Source: Clostridia bacterium
GTDB lineage: Bacteria > Bacillota > Clostridia > Monoglobales > Monoglobaceae
Reading direction: 5' to 3'
DNA length: 5,283 nucleotides
NCBI GenBank assembly: GCA_017409915.1
Contig: JAFQRU010000070.1
Span: 1 to 5,283 of the forward strand
In this document: positions 1 through 5,283 of the stretch, piece by piece
Layout: every line of letters begins with the position of its first letter
Numbering within the stretch: the first letter of the stretch is position 1
Translations under genes and position numbers: made by a program
Notes under the pieces: generated by a model
Seen by the model: the letters and a program-made list of their open reading frames with translations, nothing else
What the model was told of the DNA's origin: nothing
The model's database searches: none

Positions 1-8
1 AATATCAT
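1..8 (-). CDS. First codons of the next operon gene, 3'-partial
   Basis: An ATG at 8-6 followed by ATA TT is preceded by AAAGGAG at a normal distance. Only Met-Ile and part of a third codon (TT, so Leu or Phe) are in the window, so no function can be given. By position it is probably another polysaccharide gene, such as a glycosyltransferase, polymerase or flippase, but that is only context. The 44-base gap before it (9-52) is the largest in the window and contains no hairpin or U-run resembling a terminator, so the transcript probably continues. Confidence 0.55.
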
Positions 9-17
9 AACCTAAAA

Positions 18-24
18 CTCCTTT
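18..24 (-). promoter_or_regulatory. Strong ribosome binding site for a gene running off the left edge
   Basis: AAAGGAG on the minus strand lies 9 bases before an ATG at 8-6 and 28 bases after the stop codon of the second GT2. The combination of a near-ideal site, good spacing and the conserved direction marks the start of a further operon gene. Confidence 0.7.
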
Positions 25-52
25 ACAAATTCTGCTTATTCTTTCGTTTTTG

Positions 53-976
53 TTAAATATGTTTTTTTATTACGCGATAAAGCTTTTTCGCATACTTTCT
101 TGTTTTAATTTTAGTCCATATTGCAACTTCATAGAAGCGTGGAACTTTTAAATTTTTCTTATCTATATACTCTTTTATCGCTTTCGTTTCTTTACGCCTT
201 GTAACAGACGAGAAAATATATAAATCAGGAATTAACTCTTCGTTTTCCCTTTTTAAAAGTTCAAAAAGTTCATTGACTGTCTCTTCCGTTTCCTTTTTAT
301 GAAGCTCGCTTTGAGTGTTGGTAACCTGGGCGCTGTGTTGACGATTGCTTACAAGCACCGCTTTGTCAACATAAAAGTCTGCTCCACCTATGGCAAATTT
401 CAGCCACAAATTCCAGTCAAGGACAAATCTCATATCTTCATTGAAGAAGAAACCGTCTTTAAATAAATTTCTTGGAATTAAAAGTCCGCATCCGTTGAAG
501 CATTTTTCAAAAAGCAAGTGGCGAAAAGCTTCTCTTGACGCTAAAAATCCCGTCTTTCCGTAAGTCGGATGAGGAATTTTCTTTCCGTCTTTATCTATTA
601 AATCTCCAAAGTTGCTTATAATTACTTTCTTTGGATCTAAATTTTTCTCACTGTAAAGCTTAATCTGATGCTCAATTTTATTGGGATAGTATAAATCATC
701 GTGGGAAAGCCAGGAGATAAAGTCTCCCTTTGCCATTTTTATTCCATAGTTAATGGCAGAGGCGCATCCTCCGTTTTCCTTCTCAAAATACTCAATCTTT
801 CCTTCATATTCAAGGCAAGCATTCCGTGTTTTCCCCTCATCAGGCGAGCCATCGTTAACAACCACAATCTCAACATTCTTATAAGTCTGTTTTAAGACAC
901 TCTCGATTGCCTCACGGACATAATTGTCCCCTTTATAAACAGGAATTACAACTGATACTAATGGATTTTTCTTCAT
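53..976 (-). CDS. Glycosyltransferase family 2 (GT-A fold), second of two
   Basis: This 307-residue inverting glycosyltransferase probably adds another sugar of the repeat unit. Visible GT2 marks are LVSVVIPVYKGDNYVREAIE (6-25), SVLKQTY (26-32), VVVNDGSPDE (38-47) with donor-binding Asp42, KENGGCASAINYGI (66-79) and FISWLSHDDLYYPNKIE (86-102). The metal-binding position is SHDD (91-94), so the first Asp of the usual DxDD is Ser while Asp93 and Asp94 remain. VLDWNLWLKF (185-194) with Asp187 and a later RQHSAQVTN (212-220) complete the core. The C-terminus is a basic run (KIKTRKYAKKLYRVIKKHI) that could bind the membrane surface. It starts 4 bases after the first GT2 with its own good ribosome binding site. 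It is similar to that gene only in the common GT2 core and differs strongly after it, so this is not a recent duplication. Sugar and linkage are unknown. Confidence 0.93.
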   Translation of the reverse strand: MKKNPLVSVVIPVYKGDNYVREAIESVLKQTYKNVEIVVVNDGSPDEGKTRNACLEYEGKIEYFEKENGGCASAINYGIKMAKGDFISWLSHDDLYYPNKIEHQIKLYSEKNLDPKKVIISNFGDLIDKDGKKIPHPTYGKTGFLASREAFRHLLFEKCFNGCGLLIPRNLFKDGFFFNEDMRFVLDWNLWLKFAIGGADFYVDKAVLVSNRQHSAQVTNTQSELHKKETEETVNELFELLKRENEELIPDLYIFSSVTRRKETKAIKEYIDKKNLKVPRFYEVAIWTKIKTRKYAKKLYRVIKKHI

Positions 977-980
977 TCTT

Positions 981-2024
981 CTATCCTCTGTTCATTAGTT
1001 TTAAAATAACTGCACTCATAAAATATACACCAAGTGCTGACCGCATTTTAATTAAAGAGAAATATACCTTCCATTTAAGAGGCAGAAGGGATATTTTAAG
1101 CTTTTTAAGGGCCTTTATATGAAGCTCATCCTTTAAAACTTCTTTTATCTCTCTGTATTTCTTGCTTGTCTTCCCCTTTTGTTTAAGAGCATTTAAACAA
1201 AGCTCCATTGTTCCTATGGCAATTCTGTTATAGTACGCCGAAAGGACATCTTCCTTTTCGTCCTTTATAAGCTCATATATTTTGTCAAACAAAAGAGCCT
1301 GCTTTTTCATAAAGTTTTCGCGGTAGTTCTTTGTTGCCGAAGAGGTGTTTGTCTTTCTGTAATGATAAAAACCTTCGTCTAAGAATAAGAACTTTTTAAG
1401 ATGCTTTGAAAATTCAATATTGAAAAGTCCGTCGGAGAAAGTTCCGATTTCTCTTATGTTGAAAAACTGTATATTATTCTCTTTGATTATGCTTTTTCTA
1501 TATGCGCCAAAGCAAACCGATGCCAGAAAGTTCAGGTTTTCAGGGTTTCTTAGCTCCCCATCAATAAGTCCCACAGTCTGACGGAACAGTTCTCTGCATT
1601 CATCGCCTGAGTAGAGGCTTTCTTTTAAGAATTTATTTTCTTTTTTAAGGGATACATCTTTAAACTCGCGGATATAGTTGAATCTTATTTCGTCTAAATC
1701 ATATTCCTTGATTTTTTCAGCAAGTCTTTCCACCGTGTCAAGGCTGAGCCAGTCGTCAGGGTCCATAAACATAACATATTCGCCCTTGGCGTTATCTAAA
1801 CCAAGATTTCTCGCCGTATGAGTTCCACCGTTTTCTTTATGGAAAACCCGAACTCTCTCATCCTTTTCAGGGAATAAATCAAGCATCTCTCCCGTTTTGT
1901 CCGTTGAGCCGTCGTTTATAAGGAGCAGTTCAATATCTTTATAAGTCTGGGAAAGAACGCTCTTTACACATTCTTCTATGTAATCCTCTGCGTTATATAC
2001 GGGAATAATGATGGATATCAGCAT
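981..2024 (-). CDS. Glycosyltransferase family 2 (GT-A fold), first of two
   Basis: This is an inverting GT-A glycosyltransferase of 347 residues (350 if the upstream ATG at 2033 is used). It adds a sugar from a nucleotide donor to the growing lipid-linked repeat unit. The opening MLISIIIPVYNAEDYIEEC is followed by SVLSQTY, LLINDGSTD (donor-binding Asp38) and VMFMDPDDW, in which Asp88 and Asp90 form the metal-binding DXD. The usual GGLSxARN segment is here GGTHTARN. FSDGLFNIEF (about 196-205) matches the ED-type region that supplies the catalytic base, with Asp198 kept and Glu replaced by Ser. The C-terminal third is Lys-rich and ends in a hydrophobic stretch, LGVYFMSAVILKLM (about 331-344), which could form a membrane-surface helix. 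The start at 2024 was chosen by ribosome binding site spacing. The gene overlaps the GT4 gene and is followed after 4 bases by a second GT2. Specificity is unknown. Confidence 0.93.
   Translation of the reverse strand: MLISIIIPVYNAEDYIEECVKSVLSQTYKDIELLLINDGSTDKTGEMLDLFPEKDERVRVFHKENGGTHTARNLGLDNAKGEYVMFMDPDDWLSLDTVERLAEKIKEYDLDEIRFNYIREFKDVSLKKENKFLKESLYSGDECRELFRQTVGLIDGELRNPENLNFLASVCFGAYRKSIIKENNIQFFNIREIGTFSDGLFNIEFSKHLKKFLFLDEGFYHYRKTNTSSATKNYRENFMKKQALLFDKIYELIKDEKEDVLSAYYNRIAIGTMELCLNALKQKGKTSKKYREIKEVLKDELHIKALKKLKISLLPLKWKVYFSLIKMRSALGVYFMSAVILKLMNRG
984..989 (-). promoter_or_regulatory. Ribosome binding site for the second GT2
   Basis: AGAGGA on the minus strand lies 7 bases before the ATG at 976, inside the final Arg-Gly codons of the first GT2. 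It fixes the start of the second GT2 and suggests coupled translation across the 4-base gap. Confidence 0.7.
1993..2024 (-). other. Overlap of the GT4 3' end and the GT2 5' end
   Basis: The GT4 stop (TAA at 1995-1993) lies inside the following GT2 gene. From the ATG at 2024 the overlap is 32 bases; from the alternative ATG at 2033 it would be 41. The same bases encode the conserved GT2 opening ISIIIPVY in one frame and the GT4 tail DIHHYSRI in the other. All other junctions in the window have small positive gaps. Confidence 0.85.
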
Positions 2025-3138
2025 TTTTATCATCCACTTCTAAATAAATTTTTTCTAAGGTCTGGGCAACATTTTCTTCGCCATACATAATCGATGCCTC
2101 AATATTGTTTTTACCCATTTTCTCTCGTAAAGCGCTGTCTTTCATAAGCTTTTCAATGGCGAGAGCAAAGCCGTTTTCGTCAAGAGGCTGACTTTTAAAG
2201 CCTGTTACGCCCTCAATTGAATAGTCATTTATTCCGCGGACATCGGAAGTTATTATTGGAAGACCTGAGTGCATAGCCTCGATTGCGGCAAGGCCTAAGC
2301 CTTCACGGATTGACGCAAAGCAAAAGGCATCTGATGCTTTATGTAACTTTCCGATTTCTCTTGTATAGCCCAAAAATCTTACCTGATTTGATAATCCCAT
2401 TTTTTCTATCTCTTCTTCAAGCCAGTCTTTTAAAGGACCGTTTCCTGCCATCATATATTTAATTTTAGGATTGTTAAGCTTTTTAATTGCTTTAAGAATT
2501 GTTATATTATTTTTATTCTTGTTAAGCTCACCAACGGACAAAAGAACGAAATCGTCTTCACTAAATCCCATTTCTTTTCTGACCGTTTCTCTGTTGCTGC
2601 CATCTTCCACTCTCTTAAAGTCAATTCCAACCCCTGGGATTTTAGCATAGCTTTTAGCGTTAAATCTATCTTTTGAAATCTGATAGTCATCCTCGTTTAT
2701 GGTAATGAGCATATCAGTATATTTTGACATTATCTTCTCTATTGGATAGTAAATTACCCAGTTAGGTATTGGCGCACCTTTATAAAAATGGAAGCCGTGT
2801 GCTGTGTATATAATCTTGGCTCTGGTCTTTTTTGCCGCAAGTCTTGTAACAACTCCTCCAACAGGGGTGTTGCAGTGGATAATATCATAATCATTTTCTT
2901 TAATGATTTCTTTAAGCATCTTATAAGCCTTTATGTTGTCAGAACTTTTGGGTGAACGGGAGAAAGGTACATTGAAAACCTTATCCGCAAAATCAAGGGT
3001 AAGCCCCTCTTTTGTATGAAGGTTATCCTTTGCCGCAACATGAACTTCATATCCGTTTTTATGAAGCATATCGGCGAGCACCTTATGAAACTGACATATG
3101 TGGCTCATAACCGTAGCCGTAATTAGCACTTTTTTCAT
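1993..3138 (-). CDS. Glycosyltransferase family 4 (GT-B fold, EpsD-like)
   Basis: This 381-residue retaining glycosyltransferase transfers a sugar from a nucleotide donor to the lipid-linked glycan at the cytoplasmic face of the membrane. The N-terminal acceptor-side domain (about 1-175) begins KKVLITATVMSHICQFHKVL and contains HCNTPVGGVVTRL (88-100) and YTAHGFHFYKGAP (111-123), a segment typical of EpsD/CapM-like enzymes of capsule clusters. The C-terminal donor domain (about 185-365) has SVGELNKNKN (201-210), MAGNGPL (230-236), VRFLGY (253-258) and the EX7E motif REGLGLAAIEAM, with Glu279 and Glu287 eight apart. No signal peptide or membrane helix is seen, and the length is normal. It starts 3 bases after the dehydrogenase. 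Its last residues (DKNADIHHYSRI) are read in another frame over the start of the next gene, so they are probably not part of the conserved fold. The family is clear; the donor sugar and linkage are not predictable here. Confidence 0.95.
   Translation of the reverse strand: MKKVLITATVMSHICQFHKVLADMLHKNGYEVHVAAKDNLHTKEGLTLDFADKVFNVPFSRSPKSSDNIKAYKMLKEIIKENDYDIIHCNTPVGGVVTRLAAKKTRAKIIYTAHGFHFYKGAPIPNWVIYYPIEKIMSKYTDMLITINEDDYQISKDRFNAKSYAKIPGVGIDFKRVEDGSNRETVRKEMGFSEDDFVLLSVGELNKNKNNITILKAIKKLNNPKIKYMMAGNGPLKDWLEEEIEKMGLSNQVRFLGYTREIGKLHKASDAFCFASIREGLGLAAIEAMHSGLPIITSDVRGINDYSIEGVTGFKSQPLDENGFALAIEKLMKDSALREKMGKNNIEASIMYGEENVAQTLEKIYLEVDDKNADIHHYSRI
2034..2041 (-). promoter_or_regulatory. Probable ribosome binding site deciding the first GT2 start
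   Basis: The minus strand reads AGAAGTGG, a weak Shine-Dalgarno-like site. It directly touches the ATG at 2033 (zero spacing) but lies 9 bases before the in-frame ATG at 2024, a workable distance. This is the reason for preferring 2024 as the start. Confidence 0.45.
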
Positions 3139-3141
3139 TCT

Positions 3142-4044
3142 CTATTCCTGACTTTCTAAATTCTTTATAACAACACCTGAGAGTCTCTTGCTGTTTGCCC
3201 CCGAAACAAAAGAGTTATGAGGGGTTATAATAACATTTTTCATATCCCAAAGGGGACTTTCTTCACTCAGAGGCTCTTCTTCAAAAACGTCTAAGACTGC
3301 GCCCATAATCTTTTCTTCAGATAGAACTTTGCAGAGGGCATTGCTTTCAATAACCGCACCTCTTGAAATATTAACAAGGACTGCCGTTTCTTTAAGGCAT
3401 CCAAGTAGCTTTTCATCAAACAAATGATATGTCTCATCAGTAAGGGGGAGGGTTAAAACAACAACATCTGCATTTTTAAGGGCGGATTCAATATTCTCCA
3501 TAAAATAAAACTCTCCGCCATAATTCCAATTTGGGTTTATAATGTCGGCACCATAAACTTTCATGCCCAAAGCAAAAAATCTCTTGGCACATTCATTACC
3601 AACATTTCCGCATCCAACAACCAAAGCATTTTTCCCATAAAGCTCAACGAGTTCACGGTTTTTAATCCATTTATGCTCTTTCTGATTTTCCAGAAAGAAT
3701 GCAATTTTCTTATAGAGGCTTAAAACACCCATAAGCGCATATTCCGCCATAGGTATACTGTATACCCCCCTGGCATTATAAATGGTTATGCCTTTTTCTT
3801 TGACGTAGTCCATTGGAACTCTGTCAAAGCCGGCGCTGATTAGCTGGATATATTTAAGGTTTTTAAATTTCTCTATATGGTGATATAAAAACAAGCCGTT
3901 GCAGATAGTCCCCTCAATTTCTTCATAAGGAACTGGCATCTCGCCCATTTCGTTTTGCATAAAAAAGAGCTTGTGGCCCATTTTTTCTAATGTATCGATG
4001 GTGGCTGGGTTGTTTACCCAAGACCCTGTTATAAGTATATTCAT
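3142..4044 (-). CDS. D-isomer-specific 2-hydroxyacid dehydrogenase, NAD-dependent
   Basis: This 300-residue cytosolic enzyme belongs to the family that interconverts 2-keto acids and D-2-hydroxy acids (lactate, glycerate, phosphoglycerate and similar dehydrogenases). The catalytic domain contains LKYIQLISAGFDRV (63-76). The inserted Rossmann domain has the GxGxxG loop GCGNVG (144-149) and Asp167 at the end of the next strand, which favours NAD(H) over NADP(H). Later come VVVLTLPLT (194-202), NISRGA with catalytic Arg228, LDVFEEEPL with catalytic Glu257, and ITPHNS with catalytic His276. The Arg-Glu-His set is complete, so an active enzyme is expected. There is no C-terminal ACT or regulatory domain of the kind seen in long SerA proteins, and the length is slightly short for the family. 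It sits between the aldolase (2 bases upstream) and the GT4 gene (3 bases downstream). A role in reducing a keto acid for the glycan is inferred. It need not be a serine-pathway enzyme; the substrate is unknown. Confidence 0.93.
   Translation of the reverse strand: MNILITGSWVNNPATIDTLEKMGHKLFFMQNEMGEMPVPYEEIEGTICNGLFLYHHIEKFKNLKYIQLISAGFDRVPMDYVKEKGITIYNARGVYSIPMAEYALMGVLSLYKKIAFFLENQKEHKWIKNRELVELYGKNALVVGCGNVGNECAKRFFALGMKVYGADIINPNWNYGGEFYFMENIESALKNADVVVLTLPLTDETYHLFDEKLLGCLKETAVLVNISRGAVIESNALCKVLSEEKIMGAVLDVFEEEPLSEESPLWDMKNVIITPHNSFVSGANSKRLSGVVIKNLESQE
3145..3149 (-). promoter_or_regulatory. Ribosome binding site for the GT4 gene
   Basis: AGGAA on the minus strand, 6 bases before the ATG at 3138, overlaps the last codons of the dehydrogenase. 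It supports the chosen GT4 start and translation coupling across the 3-base gap. Confidence 0.65.
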
Positions 4045-4046
4045 AC

Positions 4047-4871
4047 CTATTTCCCCACAATTTTTGAAACTGCTTCTTTAACCATTCTTCTGTTATCCTC
4101 AAAGTCATCTGCATTTTCGCAGAGCTTTTCATATTCTCTTATTGTTTCAACGCCTTTAAAAATCTCTTCAACCTCTTTAAGGTCTTTAACCTTATCGGTG
4201 TTGCAAAAGCTTCTTGACAAGATAACACAAGTTGAGCCTAAACGATAATGCTCCTTTAAAACCATCTTCCCTGGGAGAAGTCCGCCCTCTAATGAAGCGA
4301 GACCGCCAAAGCCGTACGGAAGACCTGCTTCTTTAAATTTTGCAATCAAAGTATCAACCGTTCCGTCGGCTAAAAGCTCAAACATAAACTTTTTGCCACG
4401 GCCTAAGCTTAAATCGTTAAGACCGATAAATATCTCGTCAAGGCCTTTAACCTTTACTATTTCATCCACAATTTCTGCCGCTTCAGGAGTTTCAAGAAGA
4501 ACCATCGCCTTGCATCTTCCGTCAACCAATTCGACAAACTTTTCAACCTCTTCCACCGTTTTAAAATATGGGAGCATCAAAACCTTTGCCCCGTTTTCTA
4601 TGGCAGTGTCAATCTCCTCTTTTGAAGAAGAGTAAGCCTCGGTTTTCTCGTGGATTGGGTTTACACGGACCAAAAGTTCTGCCTTTGTAAGCTTTTCAGA
4701 AACCGCCTTAACATCATCAAGTGAATGCTTTGACTGAACAGTATCCATTCCCCCTTGGCGAATGTCCTTCCCGATATATTCAAGGTCAATAAATATTCTG
4801 TCCACCCCTGCGCTCTCTGCAATAAGGGCAACCTCAGGCTTATTTGTTATGTACATCATTTTAAGGGACAT
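4047..4871 (-). CDS. HpcH/HpaI (CitE-like) aldolase/lyase family protein
   Basis: This is a 274-residue TIM-barrel protein of the HpcH/HpaI aldolase and citrate lyase beta superfamily, whose members make or break C-C bonds of keto or hydroxy acids using a divalent metal. Segments in order are DRIFIDLEY (24-32), LLVRVNP (66-72), GAKVLMLPYF (94-103), MVLLETPEAAEIVDEI (123-138), IFIGLNDLSLGRG (147-159) and GFGGLASLEGG (near 197-207). Arg69 fits the substrate-binding Arg. Glu127 and Asp153 fit the metal ligands, with the same 26-residue spacing as Glu149 and Asp175 of E. coli HpaI. The residue after Glu31 is Tyr, where HpaI has its catalytic His45; His49 lies a little further on. The start is fixed by an excellent ribosome binding site. 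It is followed after 2 bases by the 2-hydroxyacid dehydrogenase, which suggests a shared pathway. Family is sure; reaction and substrate are unknown, and a role in making a glycan component is inferred from context. Confidence 0.9.
   Translation of the reverse strand: MSLKMMYITNKPEVALIAESAGVDRIFIDLEYIGKDIRQGGMDTVQSKHSLDDVKAVSEKLTKAELLVRVNPIHEKTEAYSSSKEEIDTAIENGAKVLMLPYFKTVEEVEKFVELVDGRCKAMVLLETPEAAEIVDEIVKVKGLDEIFIGLNDLSLGRGKKFMFELLADGTVDTLIAKFKEAGLPYGFGGLASLEGGLLPGKMVLKEHYRLGSTCVILSRSFCNTDKVKDLKEVEEIFKGVETIREYEKLCENADDFEDNRRMVKEAVSKIVGK
4052..4056 (-). promoter_or_regulatory. Probable ribosome binding site for the dehydrogenase, inside the aldolase end
   Basis: GGGGA on the minus strand lies 7 bases before the ATG at 4044 and inside the last codons of the aldolase, whose TAG stop is at 4049-4047. 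With only 2 bases between stop and start, terminating ribosomes probably re-initiate here, coupling translation of the two enzymes. Confidence 0.55.
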
Positions 4872-4877
4872 AGCTGA

Positions 4878-4885
4878 CCCCTCCT
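4878..4885 (-). promoter_or_regulatory. Strong ribosome binding site for the aldolase gene
   Basis: On the minus strand this reads AGGAGGGG, the best Shine-Dalgarno match in the window, 6 bases before the ATG at 4871. It sits in the 18-base gap after the sugar transferase stop codon and fixes the aldolase start. The other genes have weaker sites, so the aldolase may be translated more than its neighbours. Confidence 0.85.
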
Positions 4886-4889
4886 AATT

Positions 4890-5283
4890 CTATTTTGTGA
4901 TAACTTCTTCTTTGGTGTTTTCAACAACAGTTTCGCCTATGTTCTCGTTATCCGAATTGGTAAGCACTTTTAAAATTGTCATTACAAATATTTTAAGGTC
5001 AAGCCAGAGAGACATATTCTCTGTATACCAGACATTAAGCTCAATTCTTCTGTTCCACTCAACAGCCTTTCTGCAGTTTATCTGTGCCCAGCCTGTTATA
5101 CCGGGGCGGACATTGAACATTTTTCTCTGCTCGTCTGTATACTCCTCGATTGGCCAGGGATGATATGTAAGAGGCGGTCTTGGACCGATAAAACTCATAT
5201 CCCCTTTCAAGACATTAAAAAGCTGCGAAATTTCATCAAGGCTGGTCTTTCGTAAAATGTTCCCCACTCTTGTTATGCGAGGG
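4890..5283 (-). CDS. Polyprenyl-phosphate sugar-1-phosphate transferase (bacterial sugar transferase family), 5'-partial
   Basis: This enzyme family moves a sugar 1-phosphate from a nucleotide sugar to undecaprenyl phosphate at the inner face of the membrane, the first step of capsule, exopolysaccharide or O-antigen repeat assembly. Only the C-terminal 130 residues are here. The reading frame is open to the window edge, so the GTG at 5267 is an internal Val in a conserved ITRVGNILRKTSLDE stretch, not a start. Visible family marks are the Asp-Glu catalytic dyad in TSLDE (codons at 5237-5232), then NVLKGDMSFIGPRP with the Pro-Arg-Pro motif, then RPGITGWAQIN, then a WYTENMSLWLDLKI segment. The N-terminal membrane helix or hairpin lies outside the window. 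Departures from the usual consensus are DEIS for DELP, INCR for the common NGR, and ELNVWY for ELDVWY. The last 20 or so residues are a polar, Glu-rich tail. The family is certain; the sugar cannot be read from this part. Confidence 0.95.
   Translation of the reverse strand, partial: PRITRVGNILRKTSLDEISQLFNVLKGDMSFIGPRPPLTYHPWPIEEYTDEQRKMFNVRPGITGWAQINCRKAVEWNRRIELNVWYTENMSLWLDLKIFVMTILKVLTNSDNENIGETVVENTKEEVITK

Larger units (their letters stand above)
1..5283 (-). other. Segment of a single polysaccharide biosynthesis operon
   Basis: Every gene lies on the minus strand. Gaps from right to left are 18, 2, 3, an overlap of 32, 4 and 44 bases. No promoter-like or terminator-like sequence is visible in any gap, and none is wide enough to hold both. 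One polycistronic transcript that begins to the right of the window is the simplest reading. The gene content (initiating sugar transferase followed by GT4 and GT2 enzymes) matches Wzx/Wzy-type capsule or exopolysaccharide loci, although no flippase, polymerase or chain-length regulator is in view. Confidence 0.8.

Noticed and set aside
1..10. Short repeat AATATCATAA, also present near 2880
   Set aside because: Ten AT-rich bases occurring twice in 5 kb, with the second copy inside a gene, can be chance; there are no flanking signs of an element.
701..1122. Plus-strand open frames (701-895 and 907-1122) opposite the GT2 genes
   Set aside because: Both lie over conserved GT2 coding sequence on the other strand, resemble no family, and the second crosses a gene junction.
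53..2024. The two GT2 genes as a recent tandem duplication
   Set aside because: Likeness is confined to the general GT2 motifs at the N-terminus; the C-terminal halves and lengths differ.
2502..2690. Minus-strand short frame inside the GT4 gene
   Set aside because: It is wholly contained in the GT4 gene in another frame, with no convincing protein features.
3677..3698. Perfect 8-bp inverted repeat (TCTTTCTG / CAGAAAGA) with a 6-base loop
   Set aside because: It lies in the middle of the dehydrogenase coding sequence, is AT-rich and is not followed by a U-run. Chance pairing within codons is the simplest explanation; it is neither a terminator nor a clear regulatory site.
3923..4132. Minus-strand 69-codon frame across the aldolase-dehydrogenase junction
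   Set aside because: It overlaps the ends of two strongly supported genes in another frame and looks like neither family.
4393..4635. Plus-strand open frame of 80 codons inside the aldolase
   Set aside because: It is antisense to a well-supported gene, its product is low-complexity Ser/Thr-rich, and no family is recognisable.
4897..5163. Plus-strand open frame of 88 codons opposite the sugar transferase
   Set aside because: It is antisense to conserved transferase motifs and has no recognisable domain; it is best explained as a shadow frame.
5265..5267. GTG at 5267 as the start of the sugar transferase
   Set aside because: The frame stays open upstream to the window edge and encodes conserved family residues (RITRVG), so the GTG is an internal Val codon.

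Overview
All the coding sequence lies on the minus strand, so the genes are transcribed from right to left. The window is the middle part of a cell-surface polysaccharide (capsule or exopolysaccharide) biosynthesis operon. The DNA is AT-rich, the proteins are rich in Lys, Glu and Ile, the genes are packed with gaps of 2-18 bases, and several have Gram-positive style AGGAGG-like ribosome binding sites. The GT4 enzyme resembles the EpsD type found in Bacillota. A member of the Clostridia is the most likely source, but this is an inference and no marker gene is present.

In transcription order the layout is: (1) 5283-4890, the C-terminal half of a polyprenyl-phosphate sugar-1-phosphate transferase, the enzyme that starts the glycan on a lipid carrier, with its 5' end outside the window; (2) 4871-4047, a HpcH/HpaI (CitE-like) aldolase/lyase; (3) 4044-3142, a D-isomer-specific 2-hydroxyacid dehydrogenase; (4) 3138-1993, a GT4 retaining glycosyltransferase; (5) 2024-981, a GT2 inverting glycosyltransferase that overlaps the end of gene 4; (6) 976-53, a second GT2 glycosyltransferase; (7) from position 8 leftward, the first codons of one more gene, marked by a strong ribosome binding site. 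No promoter, terminator, RNA gene, mobile element or CRISPR array is visible. No intergenic gap exceeds 44 bases.

The likely joint function is as follows. The sugar transferase loads the first sugar phosphate onto undecaprenyl phosphate, and the GT4 and two GT2 enzymes extend the repeat unit on the cytoplasmic face. The unusual element is the aldolase and dehydrogenase pair, inserted between the initiating transferase and the first glycosyltransferase and tightly coupled (2-base gap). Neither is a standard sugar-nucleotide enzyme. The simplest reading is that together they make or modify a small keto or hydroxy acid used as a building block or decoration of the glycan. That substrate assignment is a hypothesis.
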